From: Rhodothermia bacterium
GTDB lineage: Bacteria > Bacteroidota > Rhodothermia > Rhodothermales > UBA2364
Reading direction: 5' to 3'
Length of the DNA: 42,057 bases
Assembly (NCBI GenBank): GCA_017303715.1
Contig: JAFLBZ010000037.1
Span: forward strand, 1 to 42,057
The notes beneath the pieces were generated by a model. It was not told the DNA's origin, made no database searches, and saw only the letters and a program-made list of their open reading frames with translations. Below are positions 33,071 through 41,617 of the stretch, piece by piece (position 1 is the first letter of the stretch; each line of letters opens with the position of its first letter). The translations under genes were made by a program, and so were the position numbers.

Positions 33071-34372
33071 ATGTTATCGCCCGATAAACGCGCAATTCTC
33101 GCCGAGGCACTCCACTGCTTTATCGCCTCCCTTCGGCCATATATCGTCGAAAAGCTATCCTCCGTGCCCAATTCCACTTGGATTCGGCAGTACCGATCGG
33201 CACTTCCAGAACCACAACGGTCTCTTTTTGATGCGGAGGCGGAAAAGGCGGAATTGCCTGAAGAATTGATTGATTTTGGCCATTTAAAGAGTATTAGCCA
33301 ACAGCATCGCCCCTTATTTCGTGAAGATGCCGGCCCCAAAGCGGCTAATTTTCCGGTTTGGTTCGAGGAAATTAACGATGTCCGGACGCTTTGGGCACAC
33401 CATAGGCCCATAGAATTGGACGATGCCGACCATGCCTTCCGGTGTATGATCCGAATTGCCCACCTACTACACCTCGATGCCCACGAAAGCCTGATTCAGC
33501 TTCGGAGCGGTTTAGCCGCTTCTGCATCTCCCACAAACGAGGTTGCTCAACGTCCAACCGTCGAGATGATCTTAGAAATCTTAACGGCGGCATTGGAACA
33601 ACATACCGAAAAAATCTCGTCCGAAATAATGGTGGTTCCCGATCATTTTGTGGTGGAACTGCACCCCAATGCCTTTACCGCACTAACGCCACTCTTTGAA
33701 CGGATTCGTGAGGAGGCAAACAAAAGGCTGGATGATGCCGCATCGAATTTGGCAAAACCGAGTGGTCTAAAGTCGCGCATTTTGGGCTTTTTAGGGCGGG
33801 CAAATCGTCCGGCTGTCGAAAAAAGCTTAACTTGGCGGATTGAATTTGACGAGGCGGAAGATGCCGAAACCCAAGACTTTCTTTCGGTTGAGGCACGTTT
33901 TAGCCAGACCATGGCACATCAAACCGCAACCCACTTAACACGTCGGTTTACCGTTCGGTTACCCGATGGCCTGACCTCCGCAAAAGTCTTTAGCCGTCCC
34001 GATGCCTTGCCTCCAACCATCAGAAAGGCACCAGACGATTCCCCCTTTGCACGCCTAATTTCCCAAAACAACGAGGTATATGTGATGCAAAAGCCGGAAA
34101 TTTGCATTGGCCGCTTGGACGAGGAGGAACCCCTTCGAAGTGAAGTGGATTTTCGGTTAAAAACAGGTGCCTCGGTTTCTCGATTGCACTGCAAAATTCG
34201 CTACCAAGAAGGGTATTTTTATATTTGTGACCTGAGTAAATTTGGCACAACACTCGAAGGCAGGCCCTTGCCGAAGTCCCAAACCGAGGATCTTCAGTGG
34301 GATGTTTTGCCGCAAAAAGCCCGTTTAGCCCTTGGAGGCGATACGGTCTTGCGCTTCGAGGCGCTCCGTTAG
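33071..34372 (+). CDS. HEPN (Swt1-like)-DUF3662-FHA domain protein
   Basis: A 433-residue cytosolic protein of three modules. Residues 1-135 are helical and carry NDVRTLWAHH, with R105 and H110 forming the R-x4-H motif of Swt1-type HEPN domains, which are often RNases. Residues about 165-305 (ILTAALEQHTEKISSEIMVVPDHFVVELHPNAF) look like DUF3662, the FhaA N-terminal domain of Actinobacteria. Residues about 335-433 are a forkhead-associated domain: CIGRLDEEE, the SVSRLHCKI phosphothreonine-binding strand and DLSKFGTTLEG. FHA domains bind phosphothreonine peptides. No Ser/Thr kinase is in the window. Spacing of 6 bp to the FN3 gene indicates coupling. Confidence 0.8.
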   Translation: MLSPDKRAILAEALHCFIASLRPYIVEKLSSVPNSTWIRQYRSALPEPQRSLFDAEAEKAELPEELIDFGHLKSISQQHRPLFREDAGPKAANFPVWFEEINDVRTLWAHHRPIELDDADHAFRCMIRIAHLLHLDAHESLIQLRSGLAASASPTNEVAQRPTVEMILEILTAALEQHTEKISSEIMVVPDHFVVELHPNAFTALTPLFERIREEANKRLDDAASNLAKPSGLKSRILGFLGRANRPAVEKSLTWRIEFDEAEDAETQDFLSVEARFSQTMAHQTATHLTRRFTVRLPDGLTSAKVFSRPDALPPTIRKAPDDSPFARLISQNNEVYVMQKPEICIGRLDEEEPLRSEVDFRLKTGASVSRLHCKIRYQEGYFYICDLSKFGTTLEGRPLPKSQTEDLQWDVLPQKARLALGGDTVLRFEALR

Positions 34373-34478
34373 CCACAATTTTTTTCGTTGAATGCTTTTG
34401 GCGAATCTTGCATTTGAACAAGAAACTCCTTACTATTCATCTTCCTTTCATTTTTAACCCAGTATCCCCATATTTAGT

Positions 34479-35003
34479 ATGCGCAAAAACATCATGCCTT
34501 TTTTGCTGTTGCTCTTTCCGTTTGTAGCACACGCACAATCCATCACTTCCACCTATACCATAACCTCTGGAAAAACCTGCAAAGCAATTCCTCAAGAGGA
34601 CGAGCAAAGTGCGGTTTGGGTTTGTCCGGGCGCCGGAGGTATTAAAGTGGAATATGCCGAGGGAGACATTCGCCAGAACGCTACCTTGATTTTTCCCAAT
34701 AAGCAACGGGCAGATTTGGGCTTATGGAGCATTAAATCCGGCTTCTCGTCTATCGGCGACAAAATGGAGTGGCGCACGAAAAAAGTGGGGGGCAAAAACA
34801 CGCCCATCGCTTTTATTCTTCGTTACAAAGTGAGTGAAGATCCGGAAGATTCCTCAAAAATTACGTCCTACCTCATGGTGGGCAAGATTTCGGGGAGTGA
34901 GTCGTGTATCACGCACGTCGTAAAACCCCAGTCCAAACAAAACGAGAAGGCAAGAACATTCGCAGATAATGCCGCCAGTCAGCCGTGTTATAGTGGCGAA
35001 TAA
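34479..35003 (+). CDS. Small secreted protein of unknown function
   Basis: A 174-residue protein with a signal peptide (MRKNIMPFLLLLFPFVAHAQ; Met6 is an alternative start). The mature part reads ITSTYTITSGKTCKAI, VWVCPGAGGIKVEYAEGDIRQNATLIFP and KMEWRTKKVGGK, with four cysteines (in KTCKA, WVCPG, ESCIT and QPCYS) that could form two disulfides. The family is not recognised. It is 106 bp after the FHA gene and ends in a clear terminator at 35022-35049, so its transcript stops before the next methyltransferase. Confidence 0.75.
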   Translation: MRKNIMPFLLLLFPFVAHAQSITSTYTITSGKTCKAIPQEDEQSAVWVCPGAGGIKVEYAEGDIRQNATLIFPNKQRADLGLWSIKSGFSSIGDKMEWRTKKVGGKNTPIAFILRYKVSEDPEDSSKITSYLMVGKISGSESCITHVVKPQSKQNEKARTFADNAASQPCYSGE

Positions 35004-35021
35004 ATCCATTGGTGTCACAGT

Positions 35022-35049
35022 AAGGGCGGATGTACATTCGCCCTTTTTT
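35022..35049 (+). terminator. Intrinsic terminator after the small secreted protein
   Basis: AAGGGCG (35022-35028) and CGCCCTT (35039-35045) form a 7-bp stem around a self-complementary ATGTACAT, followed by six T (35044-35049). It is 19 bp after the stop codon. Confidence 0.88.
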
Positions 35050-35068
35050 ATGATAAAATGGTTTACAG

Positions 35069-35821
35069 ATGAATACGTTCGATTTATTAATTGACTTTCA
35101 TAAAGATGCCGACCGACAAGGCCCCGGCAGTCCTCAAGAAACACAAAAAGCCTTGTATTTATTGGGGATAAAAGACCGAAAAAACCTAAAGATTGTGGAT
35201 ATTGGTTGTGGTACTGGGGCGCAAACAATGGTGCTGGCCGAGGAACTGGATGGCCACATTACGGCAGTAGATTTGTCGCCCGTCTTTTTGGAAAAATTGC
35301 GTACAAAAGCCCAAGAAAAACATCTCCAAAACAAGATTCAACCCTTAGCCTGTGCGATGGATCGCTTGCCGTTTCATGAGGGGCAATTCGACCTCGTTTG
35401 GTCGGAAGGAGCCATTTACAATATGGGGTTTGAGCAAGGGATCCAGTACTTACGACCGTTTTTAAAGGAAGAAGGTTTTTTGGCTGTCTCAGAACTTTCG
35501 TGGTTTACGGAAACACGTCCCGATGAACTCACACAATTTTGGGAGGCTGCATATCCAGAAATCCAAACAATCTCGCGTAAAATCAAGGTCTTAGAAGAAA
35601 ATGGATATACGCCTTTAGCACATTTTGTATTGCCCGAATATTGTTGGTTGGAAATGTATTATACGCCCATGTTGTCGCGGTTTGAGGCATTTGCAACAAA
35701 ACACAACCACCAAGCCTTTGTAAAGCAGTTTATTGATTCGGAAAAAGAAGAGATTGCCCACTTCAACCAATACAAAGCGTATTATGGGTATGCTTTTTAT
35801 CTGGCTTCCAAGCGGGTTTAA
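35069..35821 (+). CDS. Class I SAM-dependent methyltransferase (UbiE/Methyltransf_11-like)
   Basis: A 250-residue methyltransferase. SAM motif I is KIVDIGCGTGAQTMVLAEEL (about residues 41-60), motif II is HITAVDLSPVFLEKL, and motif post-I/IV is FDLVWSEGAIYNMGFEQGI. The C-terminal 110 residues (TPLAHFVLPEYCWLEMYYTPMLSRFEAFA) are helical and probably form the substrate cap. Substrate is unknown. The ATG lies 19 bp after the terminator T-run, so it must have its own promoter in the short gap or depend on read-through. It has no clear link to its neighbours. Confidence 0.85.
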   Translation: MNTFDLLIDFHKDADRQGPGSPQETQKALYLLGIKDRKNLKIVDIGCGTGAQTMVLAEELDGHITAVDLSPVFLEKLRTKAQEKHLQNKIQPLACAMDRLPFHEGQFDLVWSEGAIYNMGFEQGIQYLRPFLKEEGFLAVSELSWFTETRPDELTQFWEAAYPEIQTISRKIKVLEENGYTPLAHFVLPEYCWLEMYYTPMLSRFEAFATKHNHQAFVKQFIDSEKEEIAHFNQYKAYYGYAFYLASKRV

Positions 35822-36002
35822 TGTCGCGCTGTTATAAGCCTAACCGCAACAATGTAAGAGAATCCGGCCATAAGGATGGTAATAACATAAAGTTAGGCAA
35901 GTATAGCCGATGCTTGGCAAAAAAACTGTGTTTGCGCAAAAAGAGAAGACCGGAAGCCCTTCCTCCATCAAGAATTATCGAAGTTCAGTCCTTCGTCCGT
36001 AG

Positions 36003-36010
36003 TATTTTTG
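36003..36010 (+). promoter_or_regulatory. pgi: Candidate -7 element of the pgi promoter
   Basis: TATTTTTG matches the Bacteroidota -7 element TAnnTTTG exactly, 39 bp before the chosen pgi ATG. The expected TTTG at about -33 is not clear (only TTCA near 35984), so this is a tentative call. Confidence 0.3.
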
Positions 36011-36049
36011 GCGTAAATTTTTCCTTGTTCACTCACCTTGTTCATTCTC

Positions 36050-37321
36050 ATGCTCACCCTTGATCTTTCTAATATCGTTCCGTTTTTGCCATCGGAACAG
36101 GCGCTTTCAGACTTGAAACCCGCATTGGAGGCGGCACACGCGGCATTGCTCACCAAAACGGGTGCCGGAAACGACTTTCTGGGATGGCGGGACTTGCTCA
36201 CCACGCCCAATTTGGCACTCATAGAAGAGGTCGCTACTTTGGCGAAGGAGATTCGCGAGCGGGCGGAGGTCTTGCTTTGTGTGGGCATTGGTGGCTCATA
36301 CTTAGGGGCAAAAGCCGTTATCGAAGCTCTTTCGCCCTATTTTAATCGTTCAGGCCCGGAAATCCTCTTTGCCGGACACCATATGAGTGGGGCCTATTTG
36401 CGCGAGTTGTTGCAATCCTTAGATGGAAAATCGGTTTATGTGAACGTTATTTCCAAATCCGGTACAACCCTTGAACCCGCTTTGGCCTTCCGCTTTTTGT
36501 TGGATTGGATGGATGCGCGTTTCGAAGATGCCAACTCTCGTATTATTGCCACTACCGATCCAGCCTCTGGTGCATTAAACCAACTTCGTAACAACCGAGG
36601 CTTCCGCAAATTTGTCATTCCACCGGATGTTGGCGGACGCTTCTCCGTCCTTACGCCTGTTGGACTTTTGCCCATTGCCGCCGCAGGAATAGACATCCAT
36701 GCGTTGTTCGAGGGCGCTCGTGCCGAGTGCGAACGCCTGACTGCGCCCGAAAATAATGCGGCACTACAATATGCCGCTGCCCGCTTCTTGTTGCATGAGG
36801 CAGGTTATAAAACCGATGTCCTTTCCGTTTTTGAGCCAAAACTTTATCCCATGGGTGCTTGGTGGCAACAGCTCTATGGCGAGAGTGAAGGCAAAAATGG
36901 AAAGGGACTTTTCCCTGTGGCCATGCAGTTTTCAACCGACCTACATTCCCTCGGGCAGTACATGCAAGACGGACAACGGGTGGTAGCCGAGACGTTTTTG
37001 ATGGCCAAAGAAGATAAGGGCAATATTGCCGCACCGATGTTGGCAGGAGACCTCGATAAACTGAACTACCTCGTCGGGAAGCCCTATACCGAGATCAACC
37101 AAAAGGCATACGAGGGCACGCGGCAGGCACATACCGATGGCGGTGTACCCAATATGACCCTCTGGATGGATGCCATTACCCCACACACGCTCGGAGAATT
37201 AATTTATTTCTTTGAACACGGGGTAGCGATTGGTGGATATTTGTTGGGGATTAATCCATTTGATCAACCCGGCGTTGAGGCGTATAAAAAGGAGATGTTC
37301 CGCCTTTTGGGGAAACCTTAA
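36050..37321 (+). CDS. pgi: Glucose-6-phosphate isomerase
   Basis: Start at ATG 36050; a TTG 12 bases upstream is also in frame. The 423-residue enzyme interconverts glucose-6-phosphate and fructose-6-phosphate in glycolysis and gluconeogenesis. It shows SIS-type sugar-phosphate motifs: LLCVGIGGSYLGAKAV (75-90), VISKSGTTLEPALAFR (133-148), VGGRFSVLTPVGLLP (194-208), and the catalytic-Glu stretch YGESEGKNGKGLFP (276-289). The short length matches the Bacillus/Thermotoga-type Pgi rather than the 550-residue enterobacterial form. A strong terminator follows at 37350. Confidence 0.95.
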   Translation: MLTLDLSNIVPFLPSEQALSDLKPALEAAHAALLTKTGAGNDFLGWRDLLTTPNLALIEEVATLAKEIRERAEVLLCVGIGGSYLGAKAVIEALSPYFNRSGPEILFAGHHMSGAYLRELLQSLDGKSVYVNVISKSGTTLEPALAFRFLLDWMDARFEDANSRIIATTDPASGALNQLRNNRGFRKFVIPPDVGGRFSVLTPVGLLPIAAAGIDIHALFEGARAECERLTAPENNAALQYAAARFLLHEAGYKTDVLSVFEPKLYPMGAWWQQLYGESEGKNGKGLFPVAMQFSTDLHSLGQYMQDGQRVVAETFLMAKEDKGNIAAPMLAGDLDKLNYLVGKPYTEINQKAYEGTRQAHTDGGVPNMTLWMDAITPHTLGELIYFFEHGVAIGGYLLGINPFDQPGVEAYKKEMFRLLGKP

Positions 37322-37349
37322 AAGCCTGTAAATATAGCGTTTATACCTT

Positions 37350-37381
37350 ATCCGCAGGGCATAATGCTTTGCGGATTTTTT
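37350..37381 (+). terminator. Intrinsic terminator of pgi
   Basis: An 11-bp stem with two G-U pairs (37350-37360 and 37366-37376) and a 5-nt loop is followed by a T-run (37376-37381). The T-run overlaps the stop codon of the convergent histidine-kinase gene. Confidence 0.85.
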
Positions 37382-38750
37382 ATGGGATGGGGAGGAGGAT
37401 GCGGAAAAGGGTTCCTTGACCTTGTTTACTTTCCACCTGAGCCGTTCCGCCATGTGCTTCCACGACTGACTTAACGATGGCAAGTCCCAATCCGGAAGAT
37501 TGATGGGCTTGTTGTCGTGCAGGATCTCCTCGGTAGAAGCGGTCAAACACAAAAGGCAACTGCGCTGCCGAGATGCCCTCACCATAATCTTGAACAGAGA
37601 ATACCATATTAAAGCCCTTGGTGTGGGCGGCAAGTTCGACCACTTGGTTTTCAGGGGAGTAGCGTAGTGCATTCCCGACCAAATTACCCAATACTTGTAT
37701 CATTCGGTCTTCATCCACCAAAACGGTGGGTAATTGGTGGTTGGCTTTGAGATGTATTCGGATATTGCGGCGGCGGGCTTGTTCTTCAAAAGTGTATAGT
37801 ATGCGCTCCAAAAGCTCGGTTGGCTTTTTAGGGACTTTATTCAAGGGCAACTCTCCGGCATCGGCCAAAGAAATCACCCGAAGATCTTCGAGGAGCCGCT
37901 GAAGGTGCTTTGCCTCGGAGTGCATGACCTCGAAGCGGGCTGGAGTCGGGGCCAAGTCGCCTTCTTTCAAGGCTTCGAGGTAGCCCGAAAGGACGGTGAG
38001 GGGCGTCCGGAGGTCGTGTGCAAGGTCGGCAGTCATCTGGTGTCGAAGTGCCCTTGCCTTTTCTAATTCGGTACTCATCCGGTTAAACGCCCGTGCCATT
38101 TCCCCAACCTCGTCATCGGAACGAATGGCCACTTGTGTGCCCAATTCTCCAGAAGAAAGTTGGCGGGTGGCTTGGGTTAATAAACGGAGCGGCTTGGTCA
38201 TACGTCCAGCCAAAATAGCGCCTAAGATCCAAGCGATGATAACGCTCAAGCCTGTGGCATAGAGCAAGGCATTCCGAATACGGGCCAAATAATCTCGGTC
38301 TTCTGGTCTTAGGGGAAGGATACTGCCTGTTGGGAGGGCTGTCCCCACAAAGGTTCCCCGTACTAAAATAGGCTTTCCTGTTGCAAGCAAAGCCGCCGGA
38401 ACCGTACTCCCTGCAGGGTATTTTGAGGTTGGAATCAGAACGACCCGCTTGGTGTCCACCAAAAAATAAGGTGGGTCGGGCGGTTTTGGATCCTTAGCTG
38501 GGGCTACATGGGGGTCTATCGGCCCAACGCCAAACTGCGCCGCTGCACCAATGCCGCGCCATCCTCCGGTAGATCGGTAAAAATCGGTGACATTGTTGAT
38601 AAAGCGGTTCTGGATATCCACTTGTGTAAACTGTTCAAAGGCTTTTTCGGTCTCGCGCTGGGTAAAAAAGGCCACAAGAAGCGCCTCTATGATGCCCAAA
38701 AAAAGGAGCAATAGCAAAAACCGGAGGGTAATGGAGCCGAACCATTTCAT
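37380..38750 (-). CDS. Sensor histidine kinase (HAMP-HisKA-HATPase)
   Basis: A 456-residue membrane kinase. One transmembrane helix (about 8-29), a periplasmic sensor region (30-160) with an unusual Pro-rich patch PAKDPKPPDPPYF (84-96), a second transmembrane helix (about 163-182), a HAMP linker (183-235), then HisKA with the phospho-accepting H245 in ADLAHDLRTPLT. The ATPase has N360 in GNLVGNALRYSP, the G1 box DYGEGI (388-393) and the G2 box GLGLA (420-424). It resembles BaeS/CreC-type EnvZ-like kinases that sense envelope or extracellular cues. No response regulator is adjacent in the window, so it is an orphan; the cognate regulator may be elsewhere. Confidence 0.92.
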   Translation of the reverse strand: MKWFGSITLRFLLLLLFLGIIEALLVAFFTQRETEKAFEQFTQVDIQNRFINNVTDFYRSTGGWRGIGAAAQFGVGPIDPHVAPAKDPKPPDPPYFLVDTKRVVLIPTSKYPAGSTVPAALLATGKPILVRGTFVGTALPTGSILPLRPEDRDYLARIRNALLYATGLSVIIAWILGAILAGRMTKPLRLLTQATRQLSSGELGTQVAIRSDDEVGEMARAFNRMSTELEKARALRHQMTADLAHDLRTPLTVLSGYLEALKEGDLAPTPARFEVMHSEAKHLQRLLEDLRVISLADAGELPLNKVPKKPTELLERILYTFEEQARRRNIRIHLKANHQLPTVLVDEDRMIQVLGNLVGNALRYSPENQVVELAAHTKGFNMVFSVQDYGEGISAAQLPFVFDRFYRGDPARQQAHQSSGLGLAIVKSVVEAHGGTAQVESKQGQGTLFRILLPIP

Positions 38751-38837
38751 GTTGTTTCAAATGCGTTGGCGATATGGTGCAGTTGTATGACATGATACGG
38801 ATTTACGCCCCAAAACGAAAGCCGATGGTAATCCCCA

Positions 38838-38868
38838 CAAAAAAAGGCCATCCCAAGAGACGGCCTTT
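38838..38868 (-). terminator. Intrinsic terminator of the outer-membrane receptor gene
   Basis: On the minus strand AAAGGCC and GGCCTTT (38862-38868 and 38843-38849) flank a 12-nt loop, followed by a T-run and TGTG. It is 19 bp after the receptor stop. Confidence 0.8.
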
Positions 38869-38887
38869 GCAAGAATTTATATGGTGT

Positions 38888-41416
38888 TTAGAACTGATCC
38901 CCACCCGCTGAACCATCTTCATTCAGGTTCTTTTTTCGGTTTTTGGGGTTGCCTTGGCGGTCATTCGAGCCAATGTTCCACGTTACGCCCAACGTTACAT
39001 TCCGGCTAATCATCCGACGATTAAAAGAGAAGGTGAAGTTCGGGTCGGTATTGTTCATCCCAAATCTACGTTGATCGAAGATGTCAGAACCTCGCAAACT
39101 AACCATGAGCGTATTGTTCAGGAAGTTTTTCCCGAACCCAACATCGGTATTTTGTTGGCTGAGCATGGTTCCTTGTGCGCTGGGTTGTGGGGCTTGGTAG
39201 TTCCATGAAACCTGCCCATTAACGCCATAGGGTAAGGTTAGGTTTGCATTTACGCGACCACTCCACGAGAAGCCACTATTGGTGTTTTGAGAAACGCCAC
39301 TCACTTCTCGGCGATACCCGTTCACGCTTGTGGTGAGGTTAATCGCCTTGGATAAACGGTTGGTGGCGATAAACTCCAGCCCAAACGAATCGGCAGATTT
39401 TAAGTTTTCGAAGGTGGTAATGCTGGTGCCATTTTCGCCTAAGCGGTTGATGCCCGATACCAAGTTAGACGTATGGCGATAGAAGATGGTGGACGTAATG
39501 GAGCCTTTTTTGAGGTTGAGCATGTGCCCCAATTCCACCGCATCCACAAATTCTGGCTTCAAGAGGGGGTTCCCCATTCGGATGTTCACGGGATCGCTGT
39601 AATCTGGAAACGGGTTCATGGCCCAGCGGTTAGGACGGTTTTGGCGGCGGCTGTATCCCAAAGTCACTTCGTTCTTAGACGCTAAGGTTTGACGAATGTT
39701 CAGTGTTGGGAAGAAGTTGAAATAGTTTTGGTTAAAGGTCTGATCCGTCGTTTTTTGGTTGCCACTTTGGTATGTCTGTACCCCACGAATCCCAACTTGA
39801 TAGGCAATTTTACCCAAAAGCCCTGTGTACATGACGTATGCAGCATGAATGTCCTCGTCTAAAACAAATTGATTGGTGCGAAGTGCATTGTTTTGCCATG
39901 TATTGTTGAGATAATCGGTGGCACGATAATCTTGATCGTTATGCCGTTGCGTAAATTTATAGCCCACTTCAAGTTTGCCTCCATTGCCAAGTGGACGGGT
40001 ATAGTCGGTTTGGGCAGTAAATAAGTGATCATTAGAAAGGGTATTGTCGCGTTGTAAGGCTACATTCGTTTGTGGGATGTTGTTCACGACGTCATATTCG
40101 GAATATGTTTGTAATTCGTCTTGTTCGCCACGATTAAAGCTCAGGTTTGCAGTCAGCTCATGACCACCTCCAGCAAGGACTTTGCGGAAATCTAAGGCAG
40201 TTTCCCAGCCATTATTCTGGTTGTCGCTATCGGTATCTCGGTTATAGCGGTCGGTTTGTACCCGTTGTCCATCCAGAAACGTATAAGCCGTACCACTTTC
40301 GCCGCCGCCATCACGGAGGTTATACCCACCGGAGAGGCTCAACGAGGTGCGGTTATCAAGGAAATAATCAAAACCCGTGCGGAAGTTGCCATTGTCAAAC
40401 TTGCGGAAGCCATTGCTCGCTTGGTCTATGATGGAAGCGGGTAAACCATTTGTGAGGTTGGTTCGTAGGGAAGAGCCTTGAAAACCCATTGCCATGCGGT
40501 TATACCCCAAATTGATAAAGGCATTGTACTTTGGAGCGCGGTAGTTTAGGGCAATATTGTTGGAAGTACGGAAGGTGTTTTCTTTGAATCCCGTTCCCAC
40601 ATTGCTCGAAATCGCGGCATTGTATCCGGCTTGGTTTGGGCGCTTTAAGACAATATTAATAATTCCGGCGGATGAATCGGAGTCGTATTTTGCAGATGGG
40701 TTGGTGATGATCTCGATACGGTCAATCTGAGAAGAGGGGGTTTGCTCAAGCAGCGTTGCAATTGGGAGGTTGGATGGCTTTCCGTCAATCAAGACTTGAA
40801 TATTACCACTGCCACGCATAGATACATTATTGTCCATATCTACCTGTACCGATGGGATGTTCCTCATTACATCAATACCATTCCCACCTGTAGCCGTAAG
40901 GTCTTTCCCAATGTTATAGACCTTACGATCTGGCGAAATTTGGATCAAATCCCGTTCGGCAGTAATGGTCACTTCCTTGGTGTTGTTCACCTCCTCTAAA
41001 GCAATTTTGCCCATTTCTAATTCTGCTTTGTTTGGACTAAGGGCAAGGTCTGTTTTAAAGGCAACCTTATAGCCAATAAAACTCACTTTTAGCTTATACA
41101 TGCCCATTGGAAGGTTTTCAAGGCTAAAACGTCCTTTGTCATCAGAGACCATACCGGCCACCACCGAGGTGTCAACGGGCGCATTGCGTATCCGGTCTTG
41201 TACTTCTTGTGGCATCGAGGCCAATCGGGCAGCAGAGGGTTTTGCTTTTTGAAGAACCACTGTTGCAAAAGGGATGGGTTGGTTGGAAGCGGCATCTACT
41301 ACAGACCCACTTACTTTTCCTATTCGTGGTGCAGTATTGTTGCCTGTCTGCCCTTGCGCAAACGATAGGCCAGCACATACAAAAATTAGCAATAAAATGG
41401 AGAAGGTGCGTTTCAT
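38888..41416 (-). CDS. TonB-dependent-receptor-like outer-membrane protein (CarboxypepD_reg-like plus plug plus OMP_b-brl_3)
   Basis: An 842-residue outer-membrane protein with signal peptide MKRTFSILLLIFVCAGLSFA. Residues about 33-150 form a carboxypeptidase-regulatory-like beta-sandwich (SGSVVDAASNQPIPFATVVL and GRFSLENLPMGMYKLKVSFIGYK). A plug domain (about 160-265) has GKDLTATGGNGIDVMRNIPSVQVDMDNNVSMRGSGNIQVLIDGKPSN. The rest is a barrel of the outer-membrane beta-barrel family 3 type (GYNLRDGG..., WSYQAPQPS-like and final NVTLGVTWNIGSNDR strands). Such proteins transport ligands or act in secretion; the substrate is unknown, and no SusD partner is adjacent. It is single and monocistronic, with its own terminator at 38838. 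Confidence 0.88.
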   Translation of the reverse strand: MKRTFSILLLIFVCAGLSFAQGQTGNNTAPRIGKVSGSVVDAASNQPIPFATVVLQKAKPSAARLASMPQEVQDRIRNAPVDTSVVAGMVSDDKGRFSLENLPMGMYKLKVSFIGYKVAFKTDLALSPNKAELEMGKIALEEVNNTKEVTITAERDLIQISPDRKVYNIGKDLTATGGNGIDVMRNIPSVQVDMDNNVSMRGSGNIQVLIDGKPSNLPIATLLEQTPSSQIDRIEIITNPSAKYDSDSSAGIINIVLKRPNQAGYNAAISSNVGTGFKENTFRTSNNIALNYRAPKYNAFINLGYNRMAMGFQGSSLRTNLTNGLPASIIDQASNGFRKFDNGNFRTGFDYFLDNRTSLSLSGGYNLRDGGGESGTAYTFLDGQRVQTDRYNRDTDSDNQNNGWETALDFRKVLAGGGHELTANLSFNRGEQDELQTYSEYDVVNNIPQTNVALQRDNTLSNDHLFTAQTDYTRPLGNGGKLEVGYKFTQRHNDQDYRATDYLNNTWQNNALRTNQFVLDEDIHAAYVMYTGLLGKIAYQVGIRGVQTYQSGNQKTTDQTFNQNYFNFFPTLNIRQTLASKNEVTLGYSRRQNRPNRWAMNPFPDYSDPVNIRMGNPLLKPEFVDAVELGHMLNLKKGSITSTIFYRHTSNLVSGINRLGENGTSITTFENLKSADSFGLEFIATNRLSKAINLTTSVNGYRREVSGVSQNTNSGFSWSGRVNANLTLPYGVNGQVSWNYQAPQPSAQGTMLSQQNTDVGFGKNFLNNTLMVSLRGSDIFDQRRFGMNNTDPNFTFSFNRRMISRNVTLGVTWNIGSNDRQGNPKNRKKNLNEDGSAGGDQF

Positions 41417-41617
41417 GATTCGTTATTTAGGTTTGGATTTAGGAACATGGACGGCGAACAGCGGTCTTAGGTTCATAAATGTTGTAAGATTTGAGACAAA
41501 GTGGCTGTTTGATGCGACCAAGCACACCATCAATGCGACTTAGGTAACGTAACAAGAAAATTGGATTCGTTAGACTAACACTCGATCCGGTGTTGCCACA
41601 TGTTTTCTGGATTGGTA
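41417..41617. other. Upstream region of the receptor gene, nothing recognised
   Basis: About 200 bp between the receptor start and the palindromic repeat cluster. No RNA gene, terminator or convincing open frame is visible; the receptor promoter should lie here. Confidence 0.4.
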
